IMG/VR virus record: IMGVR_UViG_3300032323_001078
Location: 1 to 44,090 of that record
Direction: 5' to 3' (one strand)
DNA from: a virus
Length of the DNA stretch: 44,090 bases
Under the pieces are notes generated by a model. That model saw only the letters and a program-made list of their open reading frames with translations. It did not search any database and was not told where the DNA came from. Below are positions 36,813 through 44,090 of the stretch, in pieces (position 1 is the first letter of the stretch; each line of letters begins with the position of its first letter). The translations under genes and the position numbers were made by a program.

Positions 36813-38375
36813 CTAGACCGTGATGTTCTGTAAGAAAGCCCTAAGTGACCCCGCAGTTAAAGCAACCCCGCCTTTATCGTCAATCCCCTCACCATCTACC
36901 ACAGCATTAGCAATAGCTATTTTTTGCTGCAACATAGCGTGTTGACGTTCTTCAATAGAGCCTTCCATTAAAAAGTCTTGTATGACTATAGACGTCCAAG
37001 TAGACGACGCTCTACGAATTCTACCGTTGCGCTGTACAGCAAGGCCAGCGTTCCACGGCAAGTCGTAATTAATGAGTAGGTTAGCCTGAGGCAAGTCCAC
37101 GCCATACCCACCAGCATCAGAACTAACAAGGACCCTAACATCAGGATCAGTCTGAAACCTAAGCTTAGACTCTTCTTTACTTTTTGCATTCATTTCTCCC
37201 GTATAAGGAGTGCTTCCCCAACTCATAACTAATGTGTCGCGGATGATGTCTACCATATGCACGTAACTAGTAAAGATAACAACTTTATTGCCTTCGTACT
37301 CCCCTAAAAAATTATCAACATACTCTTTTAAAGCAGAGAGCTTGGGAGACTTAACTACTTTATCTAAACGACCGGTGTCTTTTAAGTCAGCTACGTACCC
37401 AGAAGATTCTGCTGAAAACTGAAGTAACTCAGGGTGGTCGCAGAGCATCCTCAAAGAGGTTAATTTAGACATGATCTTTCCTCGTAGCGCATCTGCGCCT
37501 TCAAAAGAGTTTGCCTGCCCGTAGTGAGAGAATATGTCAAAGTTAGGGCCATAAGAATCCATAGCCTCATCAAGATCAGTTAGGATCTCATTAGCAATAC
37601 TCTTATAAAGCTTAGAGCCTGCAGAATCAAACTGAATTAGAATAGGCTCAGCAAATATTGTTTCAGGAAGATAAGGCGCTACATCCGGGTCTGATTGACG
37701 TTTACGAACACAGGCTGCAGACAAGGTCTTATTTAATAGCGGTAGGTTTCTGTATCGGTCTACGCCACCAAACCTATTTCGCACTATAAAAGTTTGATCA
37801 AACAAATCAAATCTTCCAAGAAGGCTATTGTCTACAAACTGCATAATTGAGTAGAGCTCTTCTGGTTTTCCGTTTTCTACCGGTGTACCAGTAAGAGCAA
37901 ATTTATAATCGCTCTTTAATTTCTTTACGTACTTGGAGCGTTTGGATCTAAAACTTTTGATTGCGGTTGCTTCGTCGCAGATAATGAATCCTGCAGGGAG
38001 CTGTCGTACGTACTCCCAGTCATTAACAACCTGCTCGTAGTTAATAATGACGTAATCAACGAGGGTATGCCCCCAATCAAAGGCTTGTTGATATTGTTCA
38101 GCTCGCTGTTTCGGCGTTCCGTCAATGACCAAAGGTGTTGAAGATCCATCAGTAAACTTCCTAATCTGGTCTGCCCACTGGTATTTAAGGCTAGACAAAC
38201 AGATAACTATACCGGGCTCCATGATCTTCTGTTCATCCATAAGCTGTTCAATTGCAGCGATAGTGAGAACGGTCTTACCAAGTCCAAGGTCATATGCAAC
38301 AAGCATCTTGCCGCGTCCGCACATAGCATCTACAGCTTCTGGTTGGTATGGAAGAAGGGTGCCGGTAAAGGTCAT
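36813..38375 (-). CDS. SNF2-like helicase, 520 aa
   Basis: Helicase motifs are in order: DLGLGKT (residues 29-35), FIICDEATAIKS, ALTGTPVENG, and VQRNGRIRRASS near the C-terminus. Both RecA-like lobes are present with no accessory domain. It probably remodels or unwinds DNA-protein complexes during replication. ATG at 38375 shares ATGA with the upstream membrane gene; an upstream TTG is less likely. Confidence 0.9.
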   Translation of the reverse strand: MTFTGTLLPYQPEAVDAMCGRGKMLVAYDLGLGKTVLTIAAIEQLMDEQKIMEPGIVICLSSLKYQWADQIRKFTDGSSTPLVIDGTPKQRAEQYQQAFDWGHTLVDYVIINYEQVVNDWEYVRQLPAGFIICDEATAIKSFRSKRSKYVKKLKSDYKFALTGTPVENGKPEELYSIMQFVDNSLLGRFDLFDQTFIVRNRFGGVDRYRNLPLLNKTLSAACVRKRQSDPDVAPYLPETIFAEPILIQFDSAGSKLYKSIANEILTDLDEAMDSYGPNFDIFSHYGQANSFEGADALRGKIMSKLTSLRMLCDHPELLQFSAESSGYVADLKDTGRLDKVVKSPKLSALKEYVDNFLGEYEGNKVVIFTSYVHMVDIIRDTLVMSWGSTPYTGEMNAKSKEESKLRFQTDPDVRVLVSSDAGGYGVDLPQANLLINYDLPWNAGLAVQRNGRIRRASSTWTSIVIQDFLMEGSIEERQHAMLQQKIAIANAVVDGEGIDDKGGVALTAGSLRAFLQNITV

Positions 38376-38596
38376 ACTTGTTCGTCTCTTCTCCAATGTA
38401 AAAATGATTTAACGTAAACAATTGCATATGCAATAGCGGACACAATAAACCCATACTGCTTGGTAGTAGTTGCGTAGACAATCCAAATAACTTCGTTACA
38501 TAAGAGAACTATCCAACCCCATACTGTTTTTCGTCCTACGAAGTAGATTCCGCAAACGCCGATAGCTGCAAGAATCCAGGACCAGTACTGATACAT
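38372..38596 (-). CDS. Small membrane protein, 74 aa
   Basis: Three hydrophobic segments (about residues 6-20, 26-42 and 48-64) are linked by short charged turns, with a basic C-terminus (HWRRDEQV). It is flanked by replication genes and overlaps both neighbours. The role is unknown; membrane anchoring or host-membrane change is possible. Confidence 0.6.
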   Translation of the reverse strand: MYQYWSWILAAIGVCGIYFVGRKTVWGWIVLLCNEVIWIVYATTTKQYGFIVSAIAYAIVYVKSFLHWRRDEQV

Positions 38597-38793
38597 TAAT
38601 TGCCCCTTATGATCGCCATTACCTCAACAAGTATAGCAGTAGCTGACTTAGGCAAACCATTTCGGTAGAACTCGTTCACATGAGCAATCTCATTAAAGAT
38701 CTTTGCTCTAATTTGAGCCTCAAGCTCCGTAGATTGATTTTTCCCCAAATACGCAATGCTTAGCTTTTGTGATGCCGTACTCGATTTGCTCAT
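38596..38793 (-). CDS. Hypothetical helical protein, 65 aa
   Basis: AGGAG precedes the ATG at good spacing even though the first 74 bases lie inside the primase gene, so the long overlap seems real. The protein is helical and basic-to-neutral (TELEAQIRAKIFNEIAHVNEFYRNG). No family is recognised. It may act with the primase. Confidence 0.55.
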   Translation of the reverse strand: MSKSSTASQKLSIAYLGKNQSTELEAQIRAKIFNEIAHVNEFYRNGLPKSATAILVEVMAIIRGN

Positions 38794-39697
38794 ATGTCAT
38801 ATCTCCTATGTCTTTTACCCCTGTGGATGCATAGTTAAAAAACCAGCATTCAAAACCTAACTCTTTACTAAGAGCAAACATCTCCTTAGAAGCTTTCTCT
38901 CCAGCCTTATCAATACTAGGATTATCAAAGGCAAAAATCAACTTCTCAGCTTTACGAAATAGCGCGACCTGCTCGGCGCTGACACTTGCACCAAAAGTTG
39001 ATATGCCTTGACTCAACTTCATAGAGCTAAGTTTTACAGCATCTAGAGGAGACTCAACTATGACCATAGTATTGCTAGTCCATACATCCAAACCAAACAG
39101 GGTGGTAGATTTTTTAACTCCGGTAGGACGGTTTCTAAAAGTCCGGTTGCTCTGACCTTTTTCTTGCCACCCCATAAGCTTTCCAGTCTCTGCGTTACGG
39201 ATAGGGGTAATCCACGCCTCTTGACGACGATCCCACTTAACTCCGTATTCATCGCAGGCATGCGAGGTTAACTGTCGTGCTTGTAATGCCCAATCAGGTG
39301 GGGTATCAAATACAGCTAAACGAGCCTCACTCATTTCTACGGGCTTAGGTAAAGATACGTAAGATTCCCGCATCTCTTCTAACTGTTTGCTTAACTGTTC
39401 AAAGTCAACTTCAACGTTTGCACGCAGCCACTCTTTAGCAGCCTCTAGGTCTAGACGATCCCAAGAAGTCTTTAGCTCTTTAACTTCTGCTACGAGAGTT
39501 AAAAGAGTTCCCTTGTATCCACAGGAGAAGCAATGGTGGACACCGGTTTCAGAATTCATAGACCAAGAAGGGTTATGGTCTTCTCTGCCTACACGCTCTA
39601 AGTGCATAGGGCAGTAGCCCTGCAATTCTCTATTACGTTGTTCTGTTAAAACTCCAAGACGTAACAAGGCTTGCTGTACATCGCCCTCACGATACAC
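38720..39697 (-). CDS. DnaG-like primase, 325 aa
   Basis: An N-terminal zinc finger (CPMH near 29-32, CFSC near 56-59) is followed by a Toprim region with VIVESPLDAVKL and LIFAFDNPSIDKAG, matching phage primases that make RNA primers. No helicase domain is fused; the DnaB-like gene nearby supplies it. The start is GTG with GAGGAGG upstream. The C-terminus overlaps the small gene at 38596 by 74 bases. Confidence 0.9.
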   Translation of the reverse strand: MYREGDVQQALLRLGVLTEQRNRELQGYCPMHLERVGREDHNPSWSMNSETGVHHCFSCGYKGTLLTLVAEVKELKTSWDRLDLEAAKEWLRANVEVDFEQLSKQLEEMRESYVSLPKPVEMSEARLAVFDTPPDWALQARQLTSHACDEYGVKWDRRQEAWITPIRNAETGKLMGWQEKGQSNRTFRNRPTGVKKSTTLFGLDVWTSNTMVIVESPLDAVKLSSMKLSQGISTFGASVSAEQVALFRKAEKLIFAFDNPSIDKAGEKASKEMFALSKELGFECWFFNYASTGVKDIGDMTYEQIEYGITKAKHCVFGEKSIYGA

Positions 39698-39928
39698 CTA
39701 GTCCTCCTCGTTGTACTCTTCCTTTGGTCTGTCATCCATCATAATGTAATCCTCTGGCATGTCAACTAACGTCGGTGCAGTTGCCAAAGCTCCACACGAA
39801 AAGCATTCCATATCCAACATGTACATAGAGATTTCGTAATCTTGGAACATGCACTTGACAATCCAAAGCATCGATCCACAAATACATACGTGGGTTGGAA
39901 ACTCTTTATTTCTTAAATCAGCGCTCAC
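39698..39928 (-). CDS. Zinc-ribbon-like protein, 76 aa
   Basis: CICG and CFSCG pairs about 30 residues apart suggest a zinc site. The C-terminus is acidic (DYIMMDDRPKEEYNEED). A GTG start shares GTGA with the WhiB stop. It lies between WhiB and primase, so it may be a replication or transcription accessory protein. The role is unknown. Confidence 0.6.
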   Translation of the reverse strand: MSADLRNKEFPTHVCICGSMLWIVKCMFQDYEISMYMLDMECFSCGALATAPTLVDMPEDYIMMDDRPKEEYNEED

Positions 39929-40179
39929 ACAAGTACCCGTTTTCGTCGACGCATGTTTTTGCGTTCACGGGGAGTGGTGCCTCCCCAGATACCGTCAAGA
40001 CTAGCATCACTCATGGCGTACTTAAGACAGTCTAAGGTTAGCGGACAGCCTTTGCACACAGCCTTTGCACGCTCAGCCGCCCCAATCTCATCGTAGTCTT
40101 CTGGAAAGAACATCTCCGGATCTACAGATATGCAAGCCTGCGTACCATCAAACGGTGCTGATTCCGAATAGAGATCCAT
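39925..40179 (-). CDS. WhiB-family Fe-S regulator, 84 aa
   Basis: Four Cys (16, 42, 45, 51) in the usual C-x25-CxxC-x5-C layout, the GIWGGTTPRERK turn and a basic tail identify a classical WhiB-like protein. It probably binds an Fe-S cluster and the host sigma factor. The start at ATG 40179 gives the usual length; a much longer frame upstream is a shadow of the helicase gene, which it overlaps by 32 bases. Confidence 0.85.
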   Translation of the reverse strand: MDLYSESAPFDGTQACISVDPEMFFPEDYDEIGAAERAKAVCKGCPLTLDCLKYAMSDASLDGIWGGTTPRERKNMRRRKRVLV

Positions 40180-41389
40180 ACTCTTCAAACTTCCCTTCTT
40201 CCCAGTCCCATAGCAGATCACTTGTAGCCGGTCCGCAGTTACGGCTTGCAACAATACGTAGTTCACGGGAAGTATCGTCATCTTCATCTTGTTTTTGAAG
40301 TCCCAAGATAACGTCAGAGTCTTGATAGAAAGATGATGAGTAACCGATTGCATCAGCAGATACTTGACGCTTCTTCATCTTCCATAGAAGAACTTGAGTA
40401 GAGATAACAATAGGAATTTTCTTAGCCATAGCTAAGTGTTTTAAATTACGAGTGATGTTAGTAAGAGCTTGAGGACTGTTGGACTCCCCCGTTACTTCAT
40501 CGGTCATCAAATAAACACCGTCCACAAACACAATGTCAGGACGGATCTTGTCGATCTTTGCAGCAAGACCTGTAACAGTCATTGCAGATACGGAGTCGGT
40601 TAGATAGAACTTGTGCATAGATTCCATGGTCTCGAGTTCTTTCATATAACGCTCTTCTTCAACTTTGGTCAGGGCCCCGCGAATGAGTCGGGAGTGAGCA
40701 ATGCGAGCACGCATGGAGTCATGGCGCTGCTGCTGCTCTAAGTTGGTCATCTCAAAAGATTGGAACATTGGTACGAAGCCGTCTCTATGGACGTTGACTG
40801 CCATCTGCATTGCAAGTACTGACTTACCTGTTTTAGGTGGAGCAATGATTGTAACTAACTGACCTGGTTGTAAACCTGCGGTAGCTTCGTCGATAGTTTT
40901 AAATCCAGTTGCAAATCCCAACAAACCGTTAGGACGTGTCTTTATATTATTGTAATCTTCAAAACGCTTAGTTGCGTTATCTGTTAGATCTATATCACCT
41001 GAGGAAGTAACACCCTCGTCAAGTAGTCTTGCAACACCTTGACTAAGTACTGCAATAGCAGCGTTGTGATCCCCGGTAGCAATAGCTTCAGAGGCATCCT
41101 GAACAACAGTGATAGCGTGTTGGCGTTTTCTATACTCAACAAGTTGATCTACTAAGTATTCAAGAGTGTCGTCTACAGCAAGAAGACGGTAGGTAGGAAA
41201 GTTATCTAAAACAGTTACAGCAGTAGGAACCTCTTGGTACTTAGTCCAGTGTTGACGTAAGAACTTCCACACTTGCTTATTTTCGTCAACAAAAAACCAG
41301 TCGTCGTTTACACCGGCCTCTAGTAGTGGAGAGATATCTCGAGTACGAACAGCACGAGACAATAACCTCAACTCATTATCTGCTGCCAC
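40148..41389 (-). CDS. DnaB-like replicative helicase, 413 aa
   Basis: The RecA-like core has Walker A APPKTGKS (183-190), a Walker B-like IVFVDGVYLM, and the GLQPGQLVTIIAPP and SFEMTNLE regions typical of DnaB. The N-terminal 120 residues form the helical collar. A GTG start overlaps the upstream stop as TAGTG. It unwinds DNA for the primase and polymerase, with the DnaC-like protein as loader. Confidence 0.9.
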   Translation of the reverse strand: MAADNELRLLSRAVRTRDISPLLEAGVNDDWFFVDENKQVWKFLRQHWTKYQEVPTAVTVLDNFPTYRLLAVDDTLEYLVDQLVEYRKRQHAITVVQDASEAIATGDHNAAIAVLSQGVARLLDEGVTSSGDIDLTDNATKRFEDYNNIKTRPNGLLGFATGFKTIDEATAGLQPGQLVTIIAPPKTGKSVLAMQMAVNVHRDGFVPMFQSFEMTNLEQQQRHDSMRARIAHSRLIRGALTKVEEERYMKELETMESMHKFYLTDSVSAMTVTGLAAKIDKIRPDIVFVDGVYLMTDEVTGESNSPQALTNITRNLKHLAMAKKIPIVISTQVLLWKMKKRQVSADAIGYSSSFYQDSDVILGLQKQDEDDDTSRELRIVASRNCGPATSDLLWDWEEGKFEEYGSLFGISTV

Positions 41390-41793
41390 TATAACCTCCC
41401 CACATCTATAAACTTGCTTCCGTATCTTAGACCTCTTGATGGAATATCAACAACTCCTACAAGCTCTGGCCTGTAAGGCAAAACAGCAATTAAATCTGAG
41501 ACTACTTCGTAAGCAACTGCATAGTTGAACGGATTAGTTCCGAGGTTATCTAAATCCTCTAAGACTTCATCCATCTCTTTTTGACTATAACCGAACCCAA
41601 CCAATTCTAGGGTGTAGCTGTGCTTTTCTGCAAGACGCCAGAAAAAAGACAACTGCTGTCTGTTGTAAACAGACTCTTCACTAAACACAGGAATTCCCAG
41701 AACTTTTTTAACTTTAGGTTGCTTATCTAAAATACAATCTAAAGTAACCGCCATTCGTAAAGGGACTTCGTTAGATAAGTCGCCCCCACGCAT
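41389..41793 (-). CDS. Hypothetical protein, possible degenerate HAD, 134 aa
   Basis: The N-terminus AVTLDCILDKQPKVKK loosely resembles HAD motif I without its first Asp, like the protein at 13800. Strands and helices alternate and the end is VVDIPSRGLRYGSKFID. It is between DnaB-like and SWIM genes. The HAD suggestion is weak; the function is unknown. Confidence 0.5.
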   Translation of the reverse strand: MRGGDLSNEVPLRMAVTLDCILDKQPKVKKVLGIPVFSEESVYNRQQLSFFWRLAEKHSYTLELVGFGYSQKEMDEVLEDLDNLGTNPFNYAVAYEVVSDLIAVLPYRPELVGVVDIPSRGLRYGSKFIDVGRL

Positions 41794-41795
41794 CT

Positions 41796-42092
41796 TTACA
41801 AAACTTCGATCTTGCCGTAGGTAACTAAAAGTTTTCTAAAAGACTCTGGATCTTGGTTTGCGATAACTGCTTCTAAGTTAGAAGCTTTTTTAGAGATCTC
41901 TGTTGGGTACACGCCGTCGTTATCGTCCATACGATTTTTAACAAAGCGGATGTGCTTGCAAGATTTACGCAAACTAAATCCACCGCAGTTGCAGCGCAAC
42001 TTTAGAGAGGAAGAGTTAACCTCTACTTCGTGCACACCAGTCTCTGATAGAAACAGTTGCATGGCTTTCCAGTAACTCATTGATAACCTCAT
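41796..42092 (-). CDS. SWIM zinc-finger protein, 98 aa
   Basis: LRCNCGGFSLRKSCKHIRF gives the CxCx8CxH pattern (Cys 34, 36, 45, His 47) of SWIM domains, which bind DNA or protein. The rest is helical. It shares ATGA with the helicase-loader stop. In a replication cluster a DNA-binding accessory role is likely, by inference. Confidence 0.75.
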   Translation of the reverse strand: MRLSMSYWKAMQLFLSETGVHEVEVNSSSLKLRCNCGGFSLRKSCKHIRFVKNRMDDNDGVYPTEISKKASNLEAVIANQDPESFRKLLVTYGKIEVL

Positions 42093-42763
42093 TTGCGTCG
42101 ATCTCCTTTAGCTATTATGTCAATTGGAATGAAAGCTTCGTACGCAAAACTACCCATAGCTTCGCCATACACCGTACCCCAACTTTTTAATGGAACATTT
42201 GTAGTTACAATGGTTGGAAACCCAGCATTGAATCTAGAACGTAGTAAAGCATCAAATGTGTTTTCTGCCCAACCGGTGGTAGTTCTGTGCTCCTTGCCAA
42301 GATCGTCTAGAACAAATGTTCGAACGTTATTTTCTTTGGAACCCTCTCCGTAAATCCCATTGATCATAGTTTCGACGCTATCGTCAAAATCAGACCACTG
42401 GGTCTTCTGGACCCTCAAAAGCTTGGGATAGTCCATAAACATGGCTGGTCGCTTTGGGTTCAAATCTGGAAGACCCCAAGCCTCCCTAGACATACCCCTA
42501 ATAAGCTCCTGGAGAGCCGTAGAGGCGAGAGTAGTCTTGCCGTGACCTGGGTCCCCTACCAGGAGCAATCCACGGCCGCAGTTAGGATTTCCGGCTGCTT
42601 GGATGATCTTCCCAGACTTAACCATTTCTACCCACATCTTGACTTTCTCTAGGGAATCAGATGGCTCGATATCTGAGAACTCCCACCCAATGGTTTTCAT
42701 TGGGAGGTTTGCCCCATTGATCTGCGCCCGTATAGTTCCAGGCAACTCTGCAATGTTATACAT
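42089..42763 (-). CDS. DnaC-like helicase loader, 224 aa
   Basis: Walker A GDPGHGKTT and a Walker B-like FVLDDLGKEH match the DnaC/IstB-type AAA+ loaders, followed by the TIVTTNVPL sensor. It should load the DnaB-like helicase at the origin. ATG 42763 is preferred, overlapping the initiator stop as TGATG; a GTG three bases earlier is possible. Confidence 0.85.
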   Translation of the reverse strand: MYNIAELPGTIRAQINGANLPMKTIGWEFSDIEPSDSLEKVKMWVEMVKSGKIIQAAGNPNCGRGLLLVGDPGHGKTTLASTALQELIRGMSREAWGLPDLNPKRPAMFMDYPKLLRVQKTQWSDFDDSVETMINGIYGEGSKENNVRTFVLDDLGKEHRTTTGWAENTFDALLRSRFNAGFPTIVTTNVPLKSWGTVYGEAMGSFAYEAFIPIDIIAKGDRRK

Positions 42764-43665
42764 CACCCCTCCAGCATCTTAAGTAGCTTCTCCTGATGTG
42801 CCAACGTATCTTCGTCTAACTTTGTAGATTCTGCAACTTGGCTAACAAGTCCGTGAATTGTTCCGTAGTACTTCATAAAACGTTGGTAGATAGGCAAACC
42901 TACACCAATGTCATGAAACATTCTAGGATCGTTAAAGAACATTCTGATTCCCTTAAGGATAGCTGATCCAGGAACACCTTCGCCAATTCGTTTGTTAATC
43001 CAGGTGGCAAGGTGCTTTGCGTTCATTTGATTTGGAGCGTTGCGTACATTTACAGTGGCAAGCAAATCATAGAACTCTGCACACAGGTCTCGAGCAATCC
43101 AGTCCTCTTCAGGAATGTTAATTCTATTGCGAGATTCTCGCTCTACCTTGGTCTTCTTAAGTTTTGCCCCACCAACTTTTAAGGTGCTGACTTTGCCAAT
43201 AGCGCCAGAATCATCGTCGGTTTCTAAAATGACCTTGCGCTTTGGTTTTTCGGGGGTTGTGTTTTCTTCTAGTCCTGGCCATCCCATAACGGCATCTCCT
43301 TTTCCTTTTTGGGGCGCAGCCCCTATAGATACAGTTACGTTAGTAACTGTATCTATATTTGTATCACTAGTAGATATATCATTAGTACTAGTCAGCTTAT
43401 TACTGTCAATGTATAGAACGCCTGAAAAGCCGTCGTCGGTGAATTTTAAAATTGTACGCCATTGACCAGAATTATCTTGGTGTCGTACGGCTTTTATATA
43501 CTTATGAAACTTAAGTTCAGCCATAGCGTTTCTAATAGCATCTCGTCCTTCTGGAACTGATGCTGACATTTCGTCGGCAGATAAAACTCTACCTACTTCA
43601 ATATAATATGCAAATAAACCTCTAGCACGAAGCGAAAGGTTTGGGTCTGAATATGCGGACTTCAT
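42763..43665 (-). CDS. Replication initiator-like protein, 300 aa
   Basis: The N-terminal 80 residues look like a winged-helix domain (LSLRARGLFAYYIEVG, then GRDAIRNAMAELKFHKYIKAVRH). A Thr/Asn/Asp linker (about residues 92-115), a basic region and a helical C-terminal domain follow. The layout and its position before a DnaC-like loader match phage initiators such as DnaD-like proteins. The linker DNA carries a perfect 15-bp inverted repeat, a candidate origin. GGAGGAG precedes the ATG but can be paired in a hairpin. Confidence 0.7.
   Translation of the reverse strand: MKSAYSDPNLSLRARGLFAYYIEVGRVLSADEMSASVPEGRDAIRNAMAELKFHKYIKAVRHQDNSGQWRTILKFTDDGFSGVLYIDSNKLTSTNDISTSDTNIDTVTNVTVSIGAAPQKGKGDAVMGWPGLEENTTPEKPKRKVILETDDDSGAIGKVSTLKVGGAKLKKTKVERESRNRINIPEEDWIARDLCAEFYDLLATVNVRNAPNQMNAKHLATWINKRIGEGVPGSAILKGIRMFFNDPRMFHDIGVGLPIYQRFMKYYGTIHGLVSQVAESTKLDEDTLAHQEKLLKMLEG
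43324..43357. repeat. Perfect 15-bp inverted repeat, candidate origin
   Basis: TATAGATACAGTTAC (43324-43338) and GTAACTGTATCTATA (43343-43357) are exact reverse complements around GTTA. It lies in the linker-coding part of the initiator gene next to AT-rich sequence with repeated ACTAGT and GATAT words. Confidence 0.6.
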
Positions 43666-43668
43666 GTC

Positions 43669-43685
43669 TCCTCCTTCTTGGAGGA
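43669..43685 (-). promoter_or_regulatory. Hairpin hiding the initiator ribosome binding site
   Basis: On the minus strand TCCTCC is followed by AAGAA and then GGAGGA, which is the ribosome binding site for the ATG at 43665. The 6-bp stem could block ribosome access and hold down initiator synthesis. Confidence 0.45.
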
Positions 43686-43691
43686 CAAACT

Positions 43692-43967
43692 CTATAGCGG
43701 AGGTATCCTTCTTGGCAAGCCACGAGTAACTCGGTCAGGGGTACCGGTAACTAGGTTCTCTACTATGACTGAGGAGGTTAGGCCTAAGAAAGCTGCAGCT
43801 AACGAGTAAAAGATCTGATCCCAACTCAGAGGCAGTAGTACTAAGCACGCTACTGTGCTCATAGATAAGGCTAGTAAGCCTCTCCATTTTCCTAAGGATA
43901 TTAATAGTTCTTCTATAGCAGTTAATATGCAAGCTACCGCCCAAGCTGCTACAAGAAGTTCAGTCAT
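43692..43967 (-). CDS. Small membrane protein, 91 aa
   Basis: Three hydrophobic segments (about residues 4-20, 29-48 and 52-70) are followed by a basic C-terminus (TPDRVTRGLPRRIPPL). It is upstream of the initiator gene. No family is recognised. It may be a holin-like or host-membrane protein. Confidence 0.6.
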   Translation of the reverse strand: MTELLVAAWAVACILTAIEELLISLGKWRGLLALSMSTVACLVLLPLSWDQIFYSLAAAFLGLTSSVIVENLVTGTPDRVTRGLPRRIPPL

Positions 43968-43976
43968 GGGGAGAAC

Positions 43977-44090
43977 CTACTCTCTAAAAATTACCTTGTC
44001 AAGGTGGAAGGTTACACCAGCTCCAGGAGAGTAGGGTTCGCACAAAACCTCAACAGTTGCAAAAGCTACGCCAGTGTTACTAAAACTAGC
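43977..44090 (-). CDS. Partial gene, last 37 residues
   Basis: A frame runs in from the window edge and stops at 43977. The end reads TGVAFATVEVLCEPYSPGAGVTFHLDKVIFRE, a beta-rich pattern like the last strands of carbohydrate-binding modules, in which a Phe/Asp-x-Val strand closes the sandwich. The gene continues outside the window, so this is tentative. Confidence 0.45.
   Translation of the reverse strand, partial: ASFSNTGVAFATVEVLCEPYSPGAGVTFHLDKVIFRE

Noticed and set aside
40180-40353. Longer version of the WhiB gene at 39925
   Set aside because: The extra 58 residues overlap the DnaB-like gene and do not resemble WhiB; the start at 40179 gives the normal length.

Overview
This 44 kb window reads as an internal segment of a tailed-phage (Caudoviricetes-like) genome. 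Genes are packed tightly, with ATGA, GTGA and TAATG overlaps. It carries a full DNA-replication and recombination set, a CHAP endolysin beside several small membrane proteins, and no ribosomal, tRNA or ordinary metabolic operons. The host is probably an actinobacterium: there are two WhiB-family Fe-S proteins and two DUF4192-like proteins. Base composition is modest in GC by eye, which would fit a low-GC freshwater actinobacterium better than Streptomyces or Mycobacterium; that host guess is inference. No terminase, portal, capsid or tail genes were recognised, so the virion genes probably lie outside the window or are too divergent to name.

Layout. (1) 1-9981, plus strand: many small early-type genes around a MoxR/CobS-like AAA+ ATPase and a CobT-like VWA protein (4012-7373), with a pyrimidine-dimer-glycosylase-like protein, a HicA-like protein and two long gene-free, highly structured stretches (1614-1959 and 3406-3695). 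(2) A strong hairpin at 9995-10024 separates this arm from a convergent minus-strand block. (3) 10045-20932, minus strand: two holin-like membrane proteins, a run of small low-complexity basic proteins, then a nucleotidyltransferase-like protein, a degenerate HAD protein, a possible TGT/DpdA-like protein, a class II (B12-dependent) ribonucleotide reductase and a very acidic 45-residue protein. (4) 21030-25013, plus strand, divergent: a secreted PA14-domain protein with a Pro-rich region, small membrane proteins, a lipoprotein and a CHAP endolysin. (5) 25010-44090, minus strand: read from high to low coordinates, a replication initiator, DnaC-like loader, SWIM protein, DnaB-like helicase, WhiB, primase, SNF2 helicase, RHH regulator, Hsp20, MerR-like protein, SSB-like protein, family A DNA polymerase, RecA, a PD-(D/E)XK nuclease, a second WhiB, Cas4-like exonuclease, FmdB-like zinc ribbon, dNMP kinase, Holliday-junction-resolvase-like nuclease, SpoVS-like protein and metallophosphoesterase.

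How it fits together: the right arm primes, unwinds, copies and recombines phage DNA, with dNMP kinase and the class II RNR supplying nucleotides. WhiB, RHH, MerR-like, HTH and SpoVS-like proteins are candidate regulators. The plus-strand cassette at 21-25 kb looks like lysis and surface functions. The most unusual features are an 11-base word (CAACACAAACA) occurring nine times in the first 11.5 kb and not seen elsewhere, the two structured gene-free regions, the AAA+/VWA pair alongside a B12-dependent RNR, a perfect 15-bp inverted repeat inside the replication initiator gene, and a secreted protein whose reading frame has no normal start codon.
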